A DNA stretch of 64,000 nt, taken from Acidicapsa ligni (GTDB lineage Bacteria; Acidobacteriota; Terriglobia; Terriglobales; Acidobacteriaceae). How positions within the stretch are numbered: the first letter of the stretch is position 1; each line of letters opens with the position of its first letter. The notes under the pieces were generated by a model. It was not told where the DNA came from, made no database searches, and saw only the letters and a program-made list of their open reading frames with translations. The DNA lies in contig NZ_JAGSYG010000006.1 in the NCBI RefSeq assembly GCF_025685655.1, forward strand, positions 1-64,000. Reading direction: 5' to 3'. Position numbers and translations under genes: made by a program. Shown one piece after another: positions 36,189-45,679 of this stretch.

Positions 36189-36656
36189 GTGATATTTCGT
36201 TCAGGTTTCGCGTTTTTTCTCGCTGCTGGAATCGCGATCACTCCCGCATTGGCTTCACGGGTTCACCGCGCGCCAACCAGCGGCCACGCGCATCGGCGCC
36301 ATGTCTCCACATCGATCCCCAAATCGCATCAGCTCCACGGGCAGCAAGTTATTGATTCTGAGAGAGTTGCTTCGATCCAGCAGGCGCTTATCCGTGAACA
36401 TTATCTGACCGGAGAACCGAGCAGCCACTGGGACAACCAGACCCAGGCAGCTATGCTCAAGTTTCAAGCGGATCAAGGCTGGCAGACGAAATTGACTCCC
36501 GATTCGCGCGCCCTGATCAAGCTGGGCCTCGGTCCTGATCACTCCAGCGCCATCAATGCCGGTAGCGGAGTGAGCTTCAATACTTTGAACATCCCGACAA
36601 ATCTACCTGCTGCCGCGACCCAGGGGTTTGTAGCCGGTTCCGGCGTCAGCCACTAG
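36189..36656 (+). CDS. Exported peptidoglycan-binding domain protein
   Basis: 155 residues from GTG 36189, chosen because AAGAGG precedes it and the product then starts with a proper signal peptide (FRSGFAFFLAAGIAITPALA). After a basic, His/Arg-rich linker comes a PG_binding_1 domain: VIDSERVASIQQALIREHYL, SSHWDNQTQAAMLKFQADQG, TPDSRALIKLGLG. A Gly/Ser/Asn tail follows. No catalytic domain is attached. It probably binds the cell wall in the periplasm. A terminator hairpin lies 29 bases past the stop. Confidence 0.85.
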   Translation: MIFRSGFAFFLAAGIAITPALASRVHRAPTSGHAHRRHVSTSIPKSHQLHGQQVIDSERVASIQQALIREHYLTGEPSSHWDNQTQAAMLKFQADQGWQTKLTPDSRALIKLGLGPDHSSAINAGSGVSFNTLNIPTNLPAAATQGFVAGSGVSH

Positions 36657-36684
36657 ACTTCCGATTCAATCGCTTTCGATCCAT

Positions 36685-36716
36685 CCCCCGAATGACCTTT
36701 GTCATTCGGGGATTTC
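36685..36716 (+). terminator. Terminator after peptidoglycan-binding gene
   Basis: CCCCGAATGAC pairs with GTCATTCGGGG around CTTT and is followed by ATTTCGTTT. The stem is perfect over 11 bp, with a modest T-rich tail. Confidence 0.75.
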
Positions 36717-37016
36717 GTTTCTGCGAGATGAAACGCGGGAAATCGACTGGATCGCGTGATCTGATCCATGTCTGGCCTCTTCGTCTGCCCTCTTCTGGCT
36801 GTGTCCGCTTCCGGACGGCAAAAATCGCAGACGGACACTCGTGCACTTTCGCTATTCGCTATGTCATAGATAAATAAGAAAAGAACGTCTCTCGGCTTTG
36901 GAGAATAACGTGCTGTTCCTTTGTTAGAGAATTGCCCGCTGTCTCGCTCAGGCGACTCAGCGCTCAGGCGACCTCAGCCCAAATTTCAGGTTCGGCCACG
37001 TTCCAGGGAGATGACG
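36717..37016. other. Intergenic region before ABC permease
   Basis: No gene is seen. The last bases carry AGGGAG (37005-37010). Because this is too close to the ATG at 37011, the ATG at 37017 is taken as the permease start. A small direct repeat (GCTCAGGCGAC, twice near 36949-36972) is present. Confidence 0.45.
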
Positions 37017-39551
37017 ATGACAAGATTGATTCAGGATCTACGTTATGCGCTACGCCAGTTGCGTAAAACGCCGGGATTTACGATCACGGTGCTTTTGACC
37101 CTGGCACTGGGCATCGGAGCCAATGCTGCTATTTTCACGCTTGTGAACTCAGTATTGCTGAGGAACCTGCCGGTAGCCGACCCCAGAACGCTGGTGCATC
37201 TTGGCGACGATGGCCATGATTGCTGCGTCGGTTCCAATACCCCCAGGGACAACGGTGACTACGCGAGCTTCTCGACCGAAACCTACGAGCGGGTGAGGAA
37301 GAACGTACCGGAGTTTGAAGAACTGGCTGCCATGCAGGCCGGTTTTACGTATCGACCAATCATTGCGCGACGGGATGGCGCTCAGACCGAGGCGCGGTCG
37401 GTGATGGGCGAGTTCGTGTCGGGTAATTATTTTCGGACATTCGGGCTCAGTCCGCAGGCGGGACGATTGTTTACGGACGCGGATAACGCAAAGGGCGCAC
37501 CGGCCACGGCGGTGATGAGCTACGAGACCTGGCAGCATGAATTTGCTGGCAATGCTGCGGTGATCGGCAGCACCTTCTGGGTGAACACCAAGGCCGTGAC
37601 AATTGTAGGCATCGCGCCACGCGGATTCTACGGCGACCGGCTGACGAGCACCCCGCCGGACTATTATCTGCCGATCGAAACGATGGCGGTACTGGCAAAT
37701 GCTCCTTATGTGCATGATCCGGCTACCAATTGGCTTTACATGGTCGGGCGAGTCAAGCCGGGTGTAGCGCTTGGCCCTCTGCAGGAGAAGGTGAGTGCAA
37801 TCGTTCGGCAGGCATTCTCTGAGCAGAAGGCGTTTTCAGCAGGAGAGGGCAAGAAGAATCTGCCGCGGGTACACGTAGTGCTGACGCCAGGCGGAGCAGG
37901 CATCGAGACCATGAAGGAGGATTACTCCTCTCACCTGCATCTGCTGATGTGGATCGCGGGGTTGGTTCTGCTGATCGCCTGTGCGAATATCGCAAACCTG
38001 CTGCTGGTGCGCGGCATGGGGCGACGGGCGGAGATGTCTGTGCGCACAGCCCTTGGAGCAACGCGTGGAAGGATTATCAGCCAGCTACTGACGGAGAGCA
38101 TTCTGTTGGCAGTCATGGGCGGTCTGGCAGGGTTGGGAGTGGCTTATGCAGGCACGCACATGCTGCTGATGCTTGCCTTTCCCGGCGAACAAAATGTGCC
38201 CATCCATGCGGGCCCTTCGCTCGAAGTGGTCGGGTTCGCCTTTGCTGTCTCGCTCGTAACGGGCATCCTGTTTGGTGTGGCCCCGGCCTGGATTGCAGCG
38301 CAAGCCAAGCCTGCCGATGCACTGCGAAGCGGTTCTCGAACCACGGCCACCGGCGCTTCCCTGCTGCAACGTACTCTGGTGATCCTGCAGGCTGCGCTTT
38401 CTCTGATACTGCTGGTGGGCGCGGGATTGTTTTCGCAAAATCTGAACAAGTTGCAGAGCATGGACTTGAAGCTTGATTCAAAGAATCGGTATATGGTTCA
38501 CATCAATCCGCAGGCTGCCGGGTATTCGCAAACGCAGTTGGAGGCACTCTACCGGACGATGGAAGAGCGGTTCCATGCCATTCCAGGCGTGATGAAAGTC
38601 GGCATCTCGAACTATACCCCGATGGAGGATGACAACTGGTCTAACGGTATCGGCGTACAAGGGCACCCGGAGATACAGGGCTCCGCTTCGTTTATCAAGG
38701 CCAATGGAGAGTACTTCGACTCAGTGGGAACGCGAGTCGTAATGGGCCGTAGCATTGGCGTGGAAGACACATTCACTTCTCCCCCGGTGACCGTGGTCAA
38801 TCAATCCTTTGTGAAAGAGTTTTTCAAAGGCCGAAATCCAATCGGGCAGCGAATTGGTTCGCAATCTTCACCCGGCGACTTCCAGGTCGTAGGAGTAGTG
38901 GAGGACACAGCCTATACCGATGTTCGCTGGAAAAATCACAGTATGTTTTTCGTACCGATCATGCAGCGATACGCGAGTGACAAAGATCCGATCGATAACG
39001 ATATGTCACTCTACGCCGGCGCAATCGTACTCCAGACTGCGCGGCCAATGAGTGATATGGAAACACTGACGCGCAAAACGCTTGCAGCTATCAATCCCAA
39101 CCTGACAGTCGTCAAGTTCCAGACATTCGATGAGCAGATCTCCGATCGATTTACAGAAGAACGCATGATCGCGCGGCTGACTACTCTATTCGGTGCGCTG
39201 GCGCTGCTACTGGCGACGATTGGGCTCTACGGCGTAACCGCATACAGCGTGGTGCGAAGGACTCCGGAGATAGGCATCCGAATGGCACTCGGAGCGGAAC
39301 GCAGCAGTGTTATTGCGATGGTGATGCGCGGCGCGATTATTCAAACTGCGCTCGGATTGGCGATAGGCGTCCCAATAGCATTGCTCAGCGTGCGCTTCGT
39401 AAAAACGCAGCTCTATGAAATCACCAGCGCGGACAGCAGTGTCATGACTGCCTCGATTGTGACTCTGGCTGTAGCTGCATGTATTGCTGGAATCATTCCT
39501 GCCCGGCGCGCTGCGTCCATTAATCCTGTGCAGGCATTGCGGATGGACTAA
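37017..39551 (+). CDS. ADOP-type ABC transporter permease (MacB/FtsX-like)
   Basis: 844-residue duplicated permease. The N-terminus is the standard TRLIQDLRYALRQLRKTPGF, then helix 1 (LLTLALGIGANAAIFTLVNS), a large periplasmic MacB-like domain (about 50-300), three helices (first FtsX domain around 330-470, IACANIANLLLVRGMGRRAE), a second periplasmic domain (FFKGRNPIGQRIG) and a second FtsX domain (LLLATIGLYGVTAYSVVRRT with PEIGIRMALGAERSSV). These acidobacterial duplicated orphan permeases lack an adjacent ATPase; their role (export or lipoprotein-type transport) is not known. It is convergent with a second ADOP gene. Confidence 0.92.
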   Translation: MTRLIQDLRYALRQLRKTPGFTITVLLTLALGIGANAAIFTLVNSVLLRNLPVADPRTLVHLGDDGHDCCVGSNTPRDNGDYASFSTETYERVRKNVPEFEELAAMQAGFTYRPIIARRDGAQTEARSVMGEFVSGNYFRTFGLSPQAGRLFTDADNAKGAPATAVMSYETWQHEFAGNAAVIGSTFWVNTKAVTIVGIAPRGFYGDRLTSTPPDYYLPIETMAVLANAPYVHDPATNWLYMVGRVKPGVALGPLQEKVSAIVRQAFSEQKAFSAGEGKKNLPRVHVVLTPGGAGIETMKEDYSSHLHLLMWIAGLVLLIACANIANLLLVRGMGRRAEMSVRTALGATRGRIISQLLTESILLAVMGGLAGLGVAYAGTHMLLMLAFPGEQNVPIHAGPSLEVVGFAFAVSLVTGILFGVAPAWIAAQAKPADALRSGSRTTATGASLLQRTLVILQAALSLILLVGAGLFSQNLNKLQSMDLKLDSKNRYMVHINPQAAGYSQTQLEALYRTMEERFHAIPGVMKVGISNYTPMEDDNWSNGIGVQGHPEIQGSASFIKANGEYFDSVGTRVVMGRSIGVEDTFTSPPVTVVNQSFVKEFFKGRNPIGQRIGSQSSPGDFQVVGVVEDTAYTDVRWKNHSMFFVPIMQRYASDKDPIDNDMSLYAGAIVLQTARPMSDMETLTRKTLAAINPNLTVVKFQTFDEQISDRFTEERMIARLTTLFGALALLLATIGLYGVTAYSVVRRTPEIGIRMALGAERSSVIAMVMRGAIIQTALGLAIGVPIALLSVRFVKTQLYEITSADSSVMTASIVTLAVAACIAGIIPARRAASINPVQALRMD

Positions 39552-39562
39552 AGCAGTAAAGC

Positions 39563-39594
39563 AAAGCCCGGATGCTATTCGCATCCGGGCTTTT
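39563..39594. terminator. Terminator between convergent permease genes
   Basis: AAAGCCCGGATGC pairs with GCATCCGGGCTTT around TATTC and is followed by TTTAC. The A-run on the left and T-run on the right would let it end transcription from both converging genes. Confidence 0.85.
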
Positions 39595-39623
39595 ACATCT
39601 GGGCTTTTTTTATATTCAGGCTT

Positions 39624-42320
39624 TTATTCATTGCGAAGAGCGCGCGTCGGCTCAAGCCATGCGGCGCGAATAGCGGGCAGCATCGCGGCTATGAGCGCAA
39701 CAACCAGAAGCACAATCGTAGCCGCGCCTACAACACTGAAGTCAATCGGCGGAGCTTCATACAAAAAGTGCTGAACAAAATGGCTGCCAAACATCGCGAA
39801 GACGATGCCGATCACAGCGCCTACTCCGACCATGATCATGGCCTCGCGCAGAACCAGTCCCACCAGGTGTTCGCGTGAAGCTCCAACGGCAATGCGTATG
39901 CCGAACTCCGGGGTACGCTGCTGCACTCGTAATGCGAGCACTCCGAAAAGTCCGATAGCGCTCAGCAGCAAGGCCACGCCCGCAAAGGCACTGCTCAGAG
40001 TTGCAATCAACCTCTCGCTTCCAAGCGACTGATCTACCTGCTCGCTTAGCGGAAGGAATACGGAGTAGCCCGTATCTGGTGCAAACAGCGCGAGGGTTGC
40101 GCGATACGCCGTGCTTGCTTCCGCGCCAGTCTGGCTGCGAAGAAAGAAGACAAAATTATTCGAATAACCGCCCCTGGCCAGCGCCTCCGCACCGGCGGGA
40201 AAATACACTGTCGGCGGAGCAGGCTCACGCAGGCTGGCATAGCGTGCATCTTCAACCAGGCCGACAACGCGACAGGTCGCGACCCAGGGATTGTCCTCAT
40301 CGCCGCTGTAGGTGGCCTTAAGTGTGTCTCCGATTGCAGCACCGTTGGGAAATAGAATGCGAACCGTTGCCTGATTGAGTACGCAGTTGGTTCGATCACG
40401 ATCTTCCTGCGTAAACTCACGGCCTTGCAGAACATGAGTGCCGATGGTTGAGAAATAGCCATCGCCTACTTCATTGAAGGTAATGGAATGATCTTCCTGG
40501 GGATGCGCTGTCGTGTGCGCAACAACCTTGGGCGCGTATCCCGTAAGCGGCGTCACCCATGTGTAGGAGGCCGATTGAATGCCGGGCCTGGTACGCAAAT
40601 CTTCCGTCATGGCACGATAGAGAGCGGCGACCTCGGTTGGAGTTTTCTTGAGCGATTGAAATTGTGCGCAGACCTCGGTGACATGCGTTGGGTTGAATCC
40701 AGAGTTGTTGCCACGCAGGCGCACCAGCGTTCTCGTGAACAGTCCTGCTGCAAAAACCAATACCAGGGCCAATGCAAATTGAGCAGGGAGGAAGAGACGC
40801 TGGCGCAGCTTATTCACGCGCTGATTGGTTGCTTTAGCTTTCAGCAGCGCGGCTGGCGCAGTGCGGCCTGCAAGGAAGGCAGGCACCAGGCCGAAGAGCA
40901 GTGCTGCAATGACTGCGAGTGCAGTCGTAAAGAGCAGAACGCGCGCGTCAGGCCGCAGCAGCGTAGCTTCGCCTGATCCGGCTGGAGTGAGAAAGGCAGC
41001 TATGGCACTCGTGCTTATCCAGGCCAGTGCCGCTGCAATGATCGATCCGATTGTGGCGAGTAGCAGCGATTCAACGAGGCACTGCTGCAGGATACGAAAG
41101 CGGCCTGCTCCCAGCGCTGCGCGAATGGCAAACTCATGCTGCCGCGCCTGCACGCGTGCAAGCTGCAATCCTGCAAGATTCACGCAGCAGAGCAATAGAA
41201 CGAGAGAGACAATTCCCTGAAGCAGTAGCAGAGTCTGACTGTAATCCCGCGCAATCGCAGAGAAACCACGCGAAGCCGACTCACTTGCTAAAGAGGCTCC
41301 ACGTAAATCAGGCCGCATAAGCATCGCAGGCGGCACCAGCGTATGCAGAACGGCGGGACTGGCCGCGGCAAGCTCTGTATTAAGCGCAGCTAAAGATACT
41401 CCTGGCCGCAGGCGACCGATTGTGAGAACCCAGAAATTATCCAGATTGGTATAGGGATCTTCTGACGGCTTCGAGGCAAGCTTGGAGAAGAAATACATGG
41501 GCATGTAGACCTTCTCGGCGTCGCCGACAAAGATGCCGCCAAAACTTGCAGGCAGCACGCCCACGATGATCGCCGATTGCCCGGAGATGCGAATATGCTT
41601 GCCGACAACGTCGGGATCTCCGTGATAGTTGGCGAGCCAGAAACCATAGTCGAGAACGACCGGCCATCCGCCTTCGGGGCCTCCCGGCACATTGTCAGCC
41701 GTAGTTAGCAACCGGCCAAGATATGGCTTGAGCCCCAATGTCGACAGGGCATTGCCTGTGACGAGATTGCCTGGAATGGAGCGTAGCGTACCGCGATCGT
41801 CAGGAACAAAAAGCATACTTTCTGACCAACCGCTGATGTCGGAAACGCTGCTGGTGTGTTGCTGCAAATATGCCATGACACGCAGGGACATAAAGCCCTG
41901 TGTGCGGGGCGTCGCCTGGCTCTTGTAACCGATCTTCACCAGTTCAGCAGGGCGTTGAACGGGAAGCGAGCGAAGCATGGCGTCATCGACCAGAGTGAAG
42001 ATGGCTGCATTCGCACCGATGCCAATCGCCAACGTCAGGATAGCGGTAAGGCTATAGCCCGGCGACTTGATGAGTTGATAAGCGGCGAGACGAAAATCGG
42101 CCCACAGCGAGTCGAGCCAATGCCATCGCCAGACCTCGACGCTGTGTTCGGTCGCAAGCGTAATATTGCCAATGGCCCGGCGAGCCTTGCGGGCCGCATC
42201 CTCCGGCGTCAGGCCCGAATCGATGAGGGCCTCAGTTCGCTCGCTGAGGTGCTGCTGAATCTCTTCTTCCAGTTCTGCGTGAAGCCGGTCACGAAACAAG
42301 AGGCGACGGAGCCAGAGCAT
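39624..42320 (-). CDS. ADOP-type ABC permease with N-terminal prefix domain
   Basis: 898-residue permease of the same duplicated FtsX/MacB type. It carries the extra soluble N-terminal prefix (RDRLHAELEEEIQQHLSERT...LTPEDAARKARRAIGN), followed by FRLAAYQLIKSPGYSLTAIL and TLAIGIGANAAIFTLVDDAM. FtsX domains are seen at about 385-500 (LLLLCCVNLAGLQLARVQAR) and near the C-terminus (LLLSAIGLFGVLALRVQQRT, PEFGIRIAVGASREH), ending ARAALEPTRALRNE-like (AAWLEPTRALRNE). A PadR regulator gene lies 18 bases upstream on the same strand, the usual arrangement for this family in acidobacteria, so PadR probably controls it. Confidence 0.92.
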   Translation of the reverse strand: MLWLRRLLFRDRLHAELEEEIQQHLSERTEALIDSGLTPEDAARKARRAIGNITLATEHSVEVWRWHWLDSLWADFRLAAYQLIKSPGYSLTAILTLAIGIGANAAIFTLVDDAMLRSLPVQRPAELVKIGYKSQATPRTQGFMSLRVMAYLQQHTSSVSDISGWSESMLFVPDDRGTLRSIPGNLVTGNALSTLGLKPYLGRLLTTADNVPGGPEGGWPVVLDYGFWLANYHGDPDVVGKHIRISGQSAIIVGVLPASFGGIFVGDAEKVYMPMYFFSKLASKPSEDPYTNLDNFWVLTIGRLRPGVSLAALNTELAAASPAVLHTLVPPAMLMRPDLRGASLASESASRGFSAIARDYSQTLLLLQGIVSLVLLLCCVNLAGLQLARVQARQHEFAIRAALGAGRFRILQQCLVESLLLATIGSIIAAALAWISTSAIAAFLTPAGSGEATLLRPDARVLLFTTALAVIAALLFGLVPAFLAGRTAPAALLKAKATNQRVNKLRQRLFLPAQFALALVLVFAAGLFTRTLVRLRGNNSGFNPTHVTEVCAQFQSLKKTPTEVAALYRAMTEDLRTRPGIQSASYTWVTPLTGYAPKVVAHTTAHPQEDHSITFNEVGDGYFSTIGTHVLQGREFTQEDRDRTNCVLNQATVRILFPNGAAIGDTLKATYSGDEDNPWVATCRVVGLVEDARYASLREPAPPTVYFPAGAEALARGGYSNNFVFFLRSQTGAEASTAYRATLALFAPDTGYSVFLPLSEQVDQSLGSERLIATLSSAFAGVALLLSAIGLFGVLALRVQQRTPEFGIRIAVGASREHLVGLVLREAMIMVGVGAVIGIVFAMFGSHFVQHFLYEAPPIDFSVVGAATIVLLVVALIAAMLPAIRAAWLEPTRALRNE

Positions 42321-42338
42321 AGCACTCTCCTGTGAAGC

Positions 42339-42701
42339 CTAGGATTGAGGATCAGGGTCGGGCAATGGCGACAGTACGGAACGAATGCCTTCAATCATCT
42401 GGTCGAACCGGGCCGTTTCATGGGCAAGATGCTTGCGGCCCTTGCGGGTAAGGGAGTAGGTACGGACGCGGCGGTTGGTGGCCGAAATCTCCCACCTCGC
42501 TTCGAGAAGCCCGCCTTTAAGCAATCGCTGCAGGGCTGGATAAAGCGAGCCCTCTTCAACCTGAAGCAGGTCACGCGAACGTTGCTGTATACGCATGGCC
42601 AGGGCATAACCATGCAGCGATTCAAGCTCCAAAGAGCGTAAGACCATCAACTCAAGGGCGCCTGGAAAAAGGTCGCGTCTACTGGAATCCCGCATAGCCA
42701 T
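42339..42701 (-). CDS. PadR-family transcriptional regulator
   Basis: 120-residue winged-helix regulator. The PadR domain is complete: LFPGALELMVLRSLELESLH with GYALAMRIQQRS, then EEGSLYPALQRLLKGGLLEA, RWEISATNRRVRTYSLTRKG, followed by a short dimerisation helix. PadR proteins usually repress their own operon and are released by a ligand or by membrane stress. It is directly upstream of the ADOP permease (18-base gap), so a shared promoter in the 42702-42812 region, which also faces the divergent hydrolase gene, is likely. Confidence 0.93.
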   Translation of the reverse strand: MAMRDSSRRDLFPGALELMVLRSLELESLHGYALAMRIQQRSRDLLQVEEGSLYPALQRLLKGGLLEARWEISATNRRVRTYSLTRKGRKHLAHETARFDQMIEGIRSVLSPLPDPDPQS

Positions 42702-42812
42702 TTACTCTACACCTAGAGCAAACAAGTATGCAAATAGAAGATAATTTACGATCCTTATGACTCCTCTATGGGATCGCATAATTCACGCTGGCTCGTACAT
42801 ATTTCGGCTAGG

Positions 42813-43940
42813 ATGTCTTTGAGGTTCCAATCTGTGAAACTAGCTCTCTCCGTTGCTTTCCTGGCCGCGACCTTCGCCCCATTCGCGCACTCTCAGACGC
42901 CCGCAGTCAAAGTCGAGACAGGCACTCTCGATGGCGCTCCTTACCGGATCGACATGCCGGCCAAATGGAACGGCATCCTGCTCGTCTACTATCACGGATA
43001 CGCTGAGCATCCGGCGCATTTCGATAAGGATCAGCCAGATCCGATCGGTACCGGCTTTGCCGCTGCGGGTTTCGCTGTAGCGCAATCCGGTTATTCGCAG
43101 GTGGGCTGGGCACTGGAACGCGCTCTGCCTGAAACGGAAGCATTGAGGCAATACACAATCGCCCAGTATGGACAGCCAAAAGAGACGTACGTCACTGGCC
43201 ACTCCATGGGCGGGCTGCTCACTGCGGCCACGATTGAGAGCTACCCCAATCGCTATGATGGAGCGCTCGCACTCTGCGGCCTGCTGCAGCCTACAACATG
43301 GGCGCTTGGACGCGGTGGCGCGATGCTCGCTGCATTTGACTTCTACTACCCTGGTTTACTGCCCGGGCCCGTCAATATTCCCGCATCTGCCTCGCTCGAC
43401 GAAGATCTTGTTGCAACAGTGCTCAAGGCTCTGCCCAGCAGCCCAAAGGGCCACGCTGAAATGATGGCGCTTGGTCATTACAAGACGGATCTGGACCTTG
43501 CCTCCGGGGTTGTCTTTGGCACCTGGGTGCAGCGCGAGATTGAACAGCGCATTGGTGCGTCGGCTCTGGACAATCACAACTTCATCTACGCTGGCGGCCC
43601 CGACGATAATGCTCTGAATGATGGGGTGAAGCGCTATACCGCATCGGAAGCGGCTCTCGCCTACCTCAAGACCTGGTACACGCCCACCGGTGTTCTGCTG
43701 AAGCCGATGCTGGCAGTTCACACGACATACGATCCGATCATTCCCGCGGAAACAGTGGCCCTTTATGCGGACACTGTGCAGCGCGCGGGCAGCAGCCGCA
43801 ACTTCGTACAGCAGTATGTCAAAGCGGATGGACACTGCCACATCTCCGGACCTGAGACGGCGGTTGCACTGGAAGAACTGATCAAGTGGAAGCATACTGG
43901 CGTGAAGCCGGAAGGCGGACCTGTTCCCGCTGCCAAGTAG
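42813..43940 (+). CDS. Secreted alpha/beta hydrolase
   Basis: 375 residues from ATG 42813, which gives a good signal peptide (LALSVAFLAATFAPFAHSQ); an ATG at 42768 would add a soluble extension before it. The nucleophile elbow is VTGHSMGGLL (Ser131); the oxyanion part is ILLVYYHGYAEHP; the acid is probably Asp in HTTYDPIIPAE, and the base His is in KADGHCHISG, the expected order for the fold. Relatives are exported esterases or peptidases of unknown substrate. It is divergent from the PadR gene. A very stable hairpin follows the stop. Confidence 0.83.
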   Translation: MSLRFQSVKLALSVAFLAATFAPFAHSQTPAVKVETGTLDGAPYRIDMPAKWNGILLVYYHGYAEHPAHFDKDQPDPIGTGFAAAGFAVAQSGYSQVGWALERALPETEALRQYTIAQYGQPKETYVTGHSMGGLLTAATIESYPNRYDGALALCGLLQPTTWALGRGGAMLAAFDFYYPGLLPGPVNIPASASLDEDLVATVLKALPSSPKGHAEMMALGHYKTDLDLASGVVFGTWVQREIEQRIGASALDNHNFIYAGGPDDNALNDGVKRYTASEAALAYLKTWYTPTGVLLKPMLAVHTTYDPIIPAETVALYADTVQRAGSSRNFVQQYVKADGHCHISGPETAVALEELIKWKHTGVKPEGGPVPAAK

Positions 43941-43982
43941 CATCTTTGTTGCAAGATGATTGGGTAACATTGCTTGTTTGAA

Positions 43983-44040
43983 ATCCAACGTGAATTGGCC
44001 CACAACGAAGATTCGTTGTGGGCCAATTCGCGTTGGAGAT
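43983..44040. terminator. Very long hairpin between convergent genes
   Basis: ATCCAACG...AATTGGCCCACAACGAA pairs with TTCGTTGTGGGCCAATT...CGTTGGAGAT, about 27 bp per arm with a short loop and one small mismatch zone. It sits between the convergent hydrolase and carboxylesterase genes. Such length is more than a terminator needs; it may be a bidirectional terminator or a mobile repeat unit. It has no strong T-run. Confidence 0.65.
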
Positions 44041-44064
44041 CCTGCAATGATGTTGCTTGCGTGG

Positions 44065-45633
44065 CTACTTCTTTTCCGTATCCAGCCAGAACTCGTACCG
44101 TGCACGATTCTCGTCGGGGCGTGAAGTGATCGGGCTATCCAGGTGTAACACCGGATCACCTTCACCATACTTCGGCCAGGTCGGCAGCGGCTCGCCCTTG
44201 GAGTCGGTTCCGTTCGGATCGCCCTTCTTTGCGAAGTTGGTCCAGTAGCTCATCATCTGGTCACTCAGCTTGCGATCCTCATCCCGCCATACTGCGCCGG
44301 GGCGCGTATCGAGCGTGCCAAAAACATACTCGATATCATCGGAATGAAACGCAAACGAGCCGGGATGAAATTTGCTTGGCGGAGATGCCAGATCGAGCTT
44401 GTAGCGATAGATGTCCTTGTCGCCCGTGCGTCGATCGATCTCGATCCACTTCCAGGTTCCGTAAGCGATGAACTGATCGCCGCCGAAGTCTGAGGCTGAC
44501 CGCAGGGCTTCTGTATCCGTCGTTCCGGGATAGAGTTTGAAAAACTGGGTGATGTTATCCGGAAAGCGCTGGCTGCCCATGACCTTCCACTTATCGGCAG
44601 TCATACCGGTCGAAAGGAACGAGCCTTCATCCCGGTTGAATCCAGCGAGAAGCGGTACTTTGGCCTGGTTGCCCTTGGTGTAAATGTCGAGGACCGGTTC
44701 GCTTAGAAACTTGCCGTCGAGCACGGGAGAAAAGCCGATCGTGCCTTTTTTTCCGGCTGCTTCAAGGATTTTATCCATAGGCATGGCGCGTAACTCGGCG
44801 AGAGAATTTGCACCTGCACTCTTCATCCACTCGTCTTCTTTCGGACCGCGGACGGCAAGCGTTTCCATTGTCATACCACCAGATGCAAGCGCGCCTCCAC
44901 TCTCGCCGATGGCCTTGTGAAACAAGCCTTGTGCGGAGGGAGCAGCCATCAAGGTGCTTACGGCAAACGATCCAGCCGACTCGCCGAAGATGGTCACGTT
45001 GTTCGGGTCGCCGCCGAAGGAAGAGATGTTGTTCTTGACCCAGCCAAGAGCAGCGACCATATCCATGAGGCCGTAGTTTCCGCTTGAACCACCCTGCTCT
45101 GCTGCCAGCTCAGGCAGCGCGAGGAATCCAAAGACACCGAGACGATAGTTGATCGTCACCAGGATTACGTCTTTGGTCGGCAGGAAGTCTCCGTTATGGC
45201 GAGGCTCAGAGCTGCCGCCACCGGAGTAGCCGCCGCCGTGAATCCAGAACATCACGGGTAGTTTGGTCTTGCTCTTCTCGCTGGCGGGTGTGTAGACATT
45301 CAGCGTGAGGCAATCCTCAGACTGACCTGCATCCTGGAAAATCATGTCGTCGAAGACTCGGCCTTGCGCACAGTGATGACCGTACTTCGTTGCGTCGAGC
45401 TCACCCTTCCATGCTTTTGCGGGCTGCGGAGCCTTCCAGCGCAGGTCGCCTACGGGCGGCGCGGCGTATGGAATTCCTTGAAAGGCGCGAACTGCGCCGC
45501 TGTTGATCGTCTTGCCGTGTACCTTGCCGTCCTGCGTTTTCACCACCAGGGAATCGGCGTGGGCCACCATTCCGAGCGTCAACATTACTACGGCCAGTGG
45601 CATGGCCTTCCCAGCGAGTCTACCTGCAAACAT
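44065..45633 (-). CDS. Type-B carboxylesterase, secreted
   Basis: 522 residues from ATG 45633 with GGAGGA upstream; signal peptide about 1-26 (MVAHADS). The carboxylesterase/para-nitrobenzyl esterase family pattern is clear: FQGIPYAAPPVGDLRWKAPQ, SEDCLTLNVYTPAS, PVMFWIHGGGYSGGGSS, NYRLGVFGFLALPE, GNYGLMDMVAALGWVKNNIS, FGGDPNNVTIFGESAGSFAV with Ser219 as nucleophile, and later GFNRDEGSFL and the His region FHSDDIEYVFG. It hydrolyses esters in the periplasm or outside. Monocistronic by orientation, with lysA upstream on the same strand. Confidence 0.93.
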   Translation of the reverse strand: MFAGRLAGKAMPLAVVMLTLGMVAHADSLVVKTQDGKVHGKTINSGAVRAFQGIPYAAPPVGDLRWKAPQPAKAWKGELDATKYGHHCAQGRVFDDMIFQDAGQSEDCLTLNVYTPASEKSKTKLPVMFWIHGGGYSGGGSSEPRHNGDFLPTKDVILVTINYRLGVFGFLALPELAAEQGGSSGNYGLMDMVAALGWVKNNISSFGGDPNNVTIFGESAGSFAVSTLMAAPSAQGLFHKAIGESGGALASGGMTMETLAVRGPKEDEWMKSAGANSLAELRAMPMDKILEAAGKKGTIGFSPVLDGKFLSEPVLDIYTKGNQAKVPLLAGFNRDEGSFLSTGMTADKWKVMGSQRFPDNITQFFKLYPGTTDTEALRSASDFGGDQFIAYGTWKWIEIDRRTGDKDIYRYKLDLASPPSKFHPGSFAFHSDDIEYVFGTLDTRPGAVWRDEDRKLSDQMMSYWTNFAKKGDPNGTDSKGEPLPTWPKYGEGDPVLHLDSPITSRPDENRARYEFWLDTEKK

Positions 45634-45679
45634 GCCTTGATCCTCCGCGAGAACGATACAGGAAAAGCGATTGAGTAAT

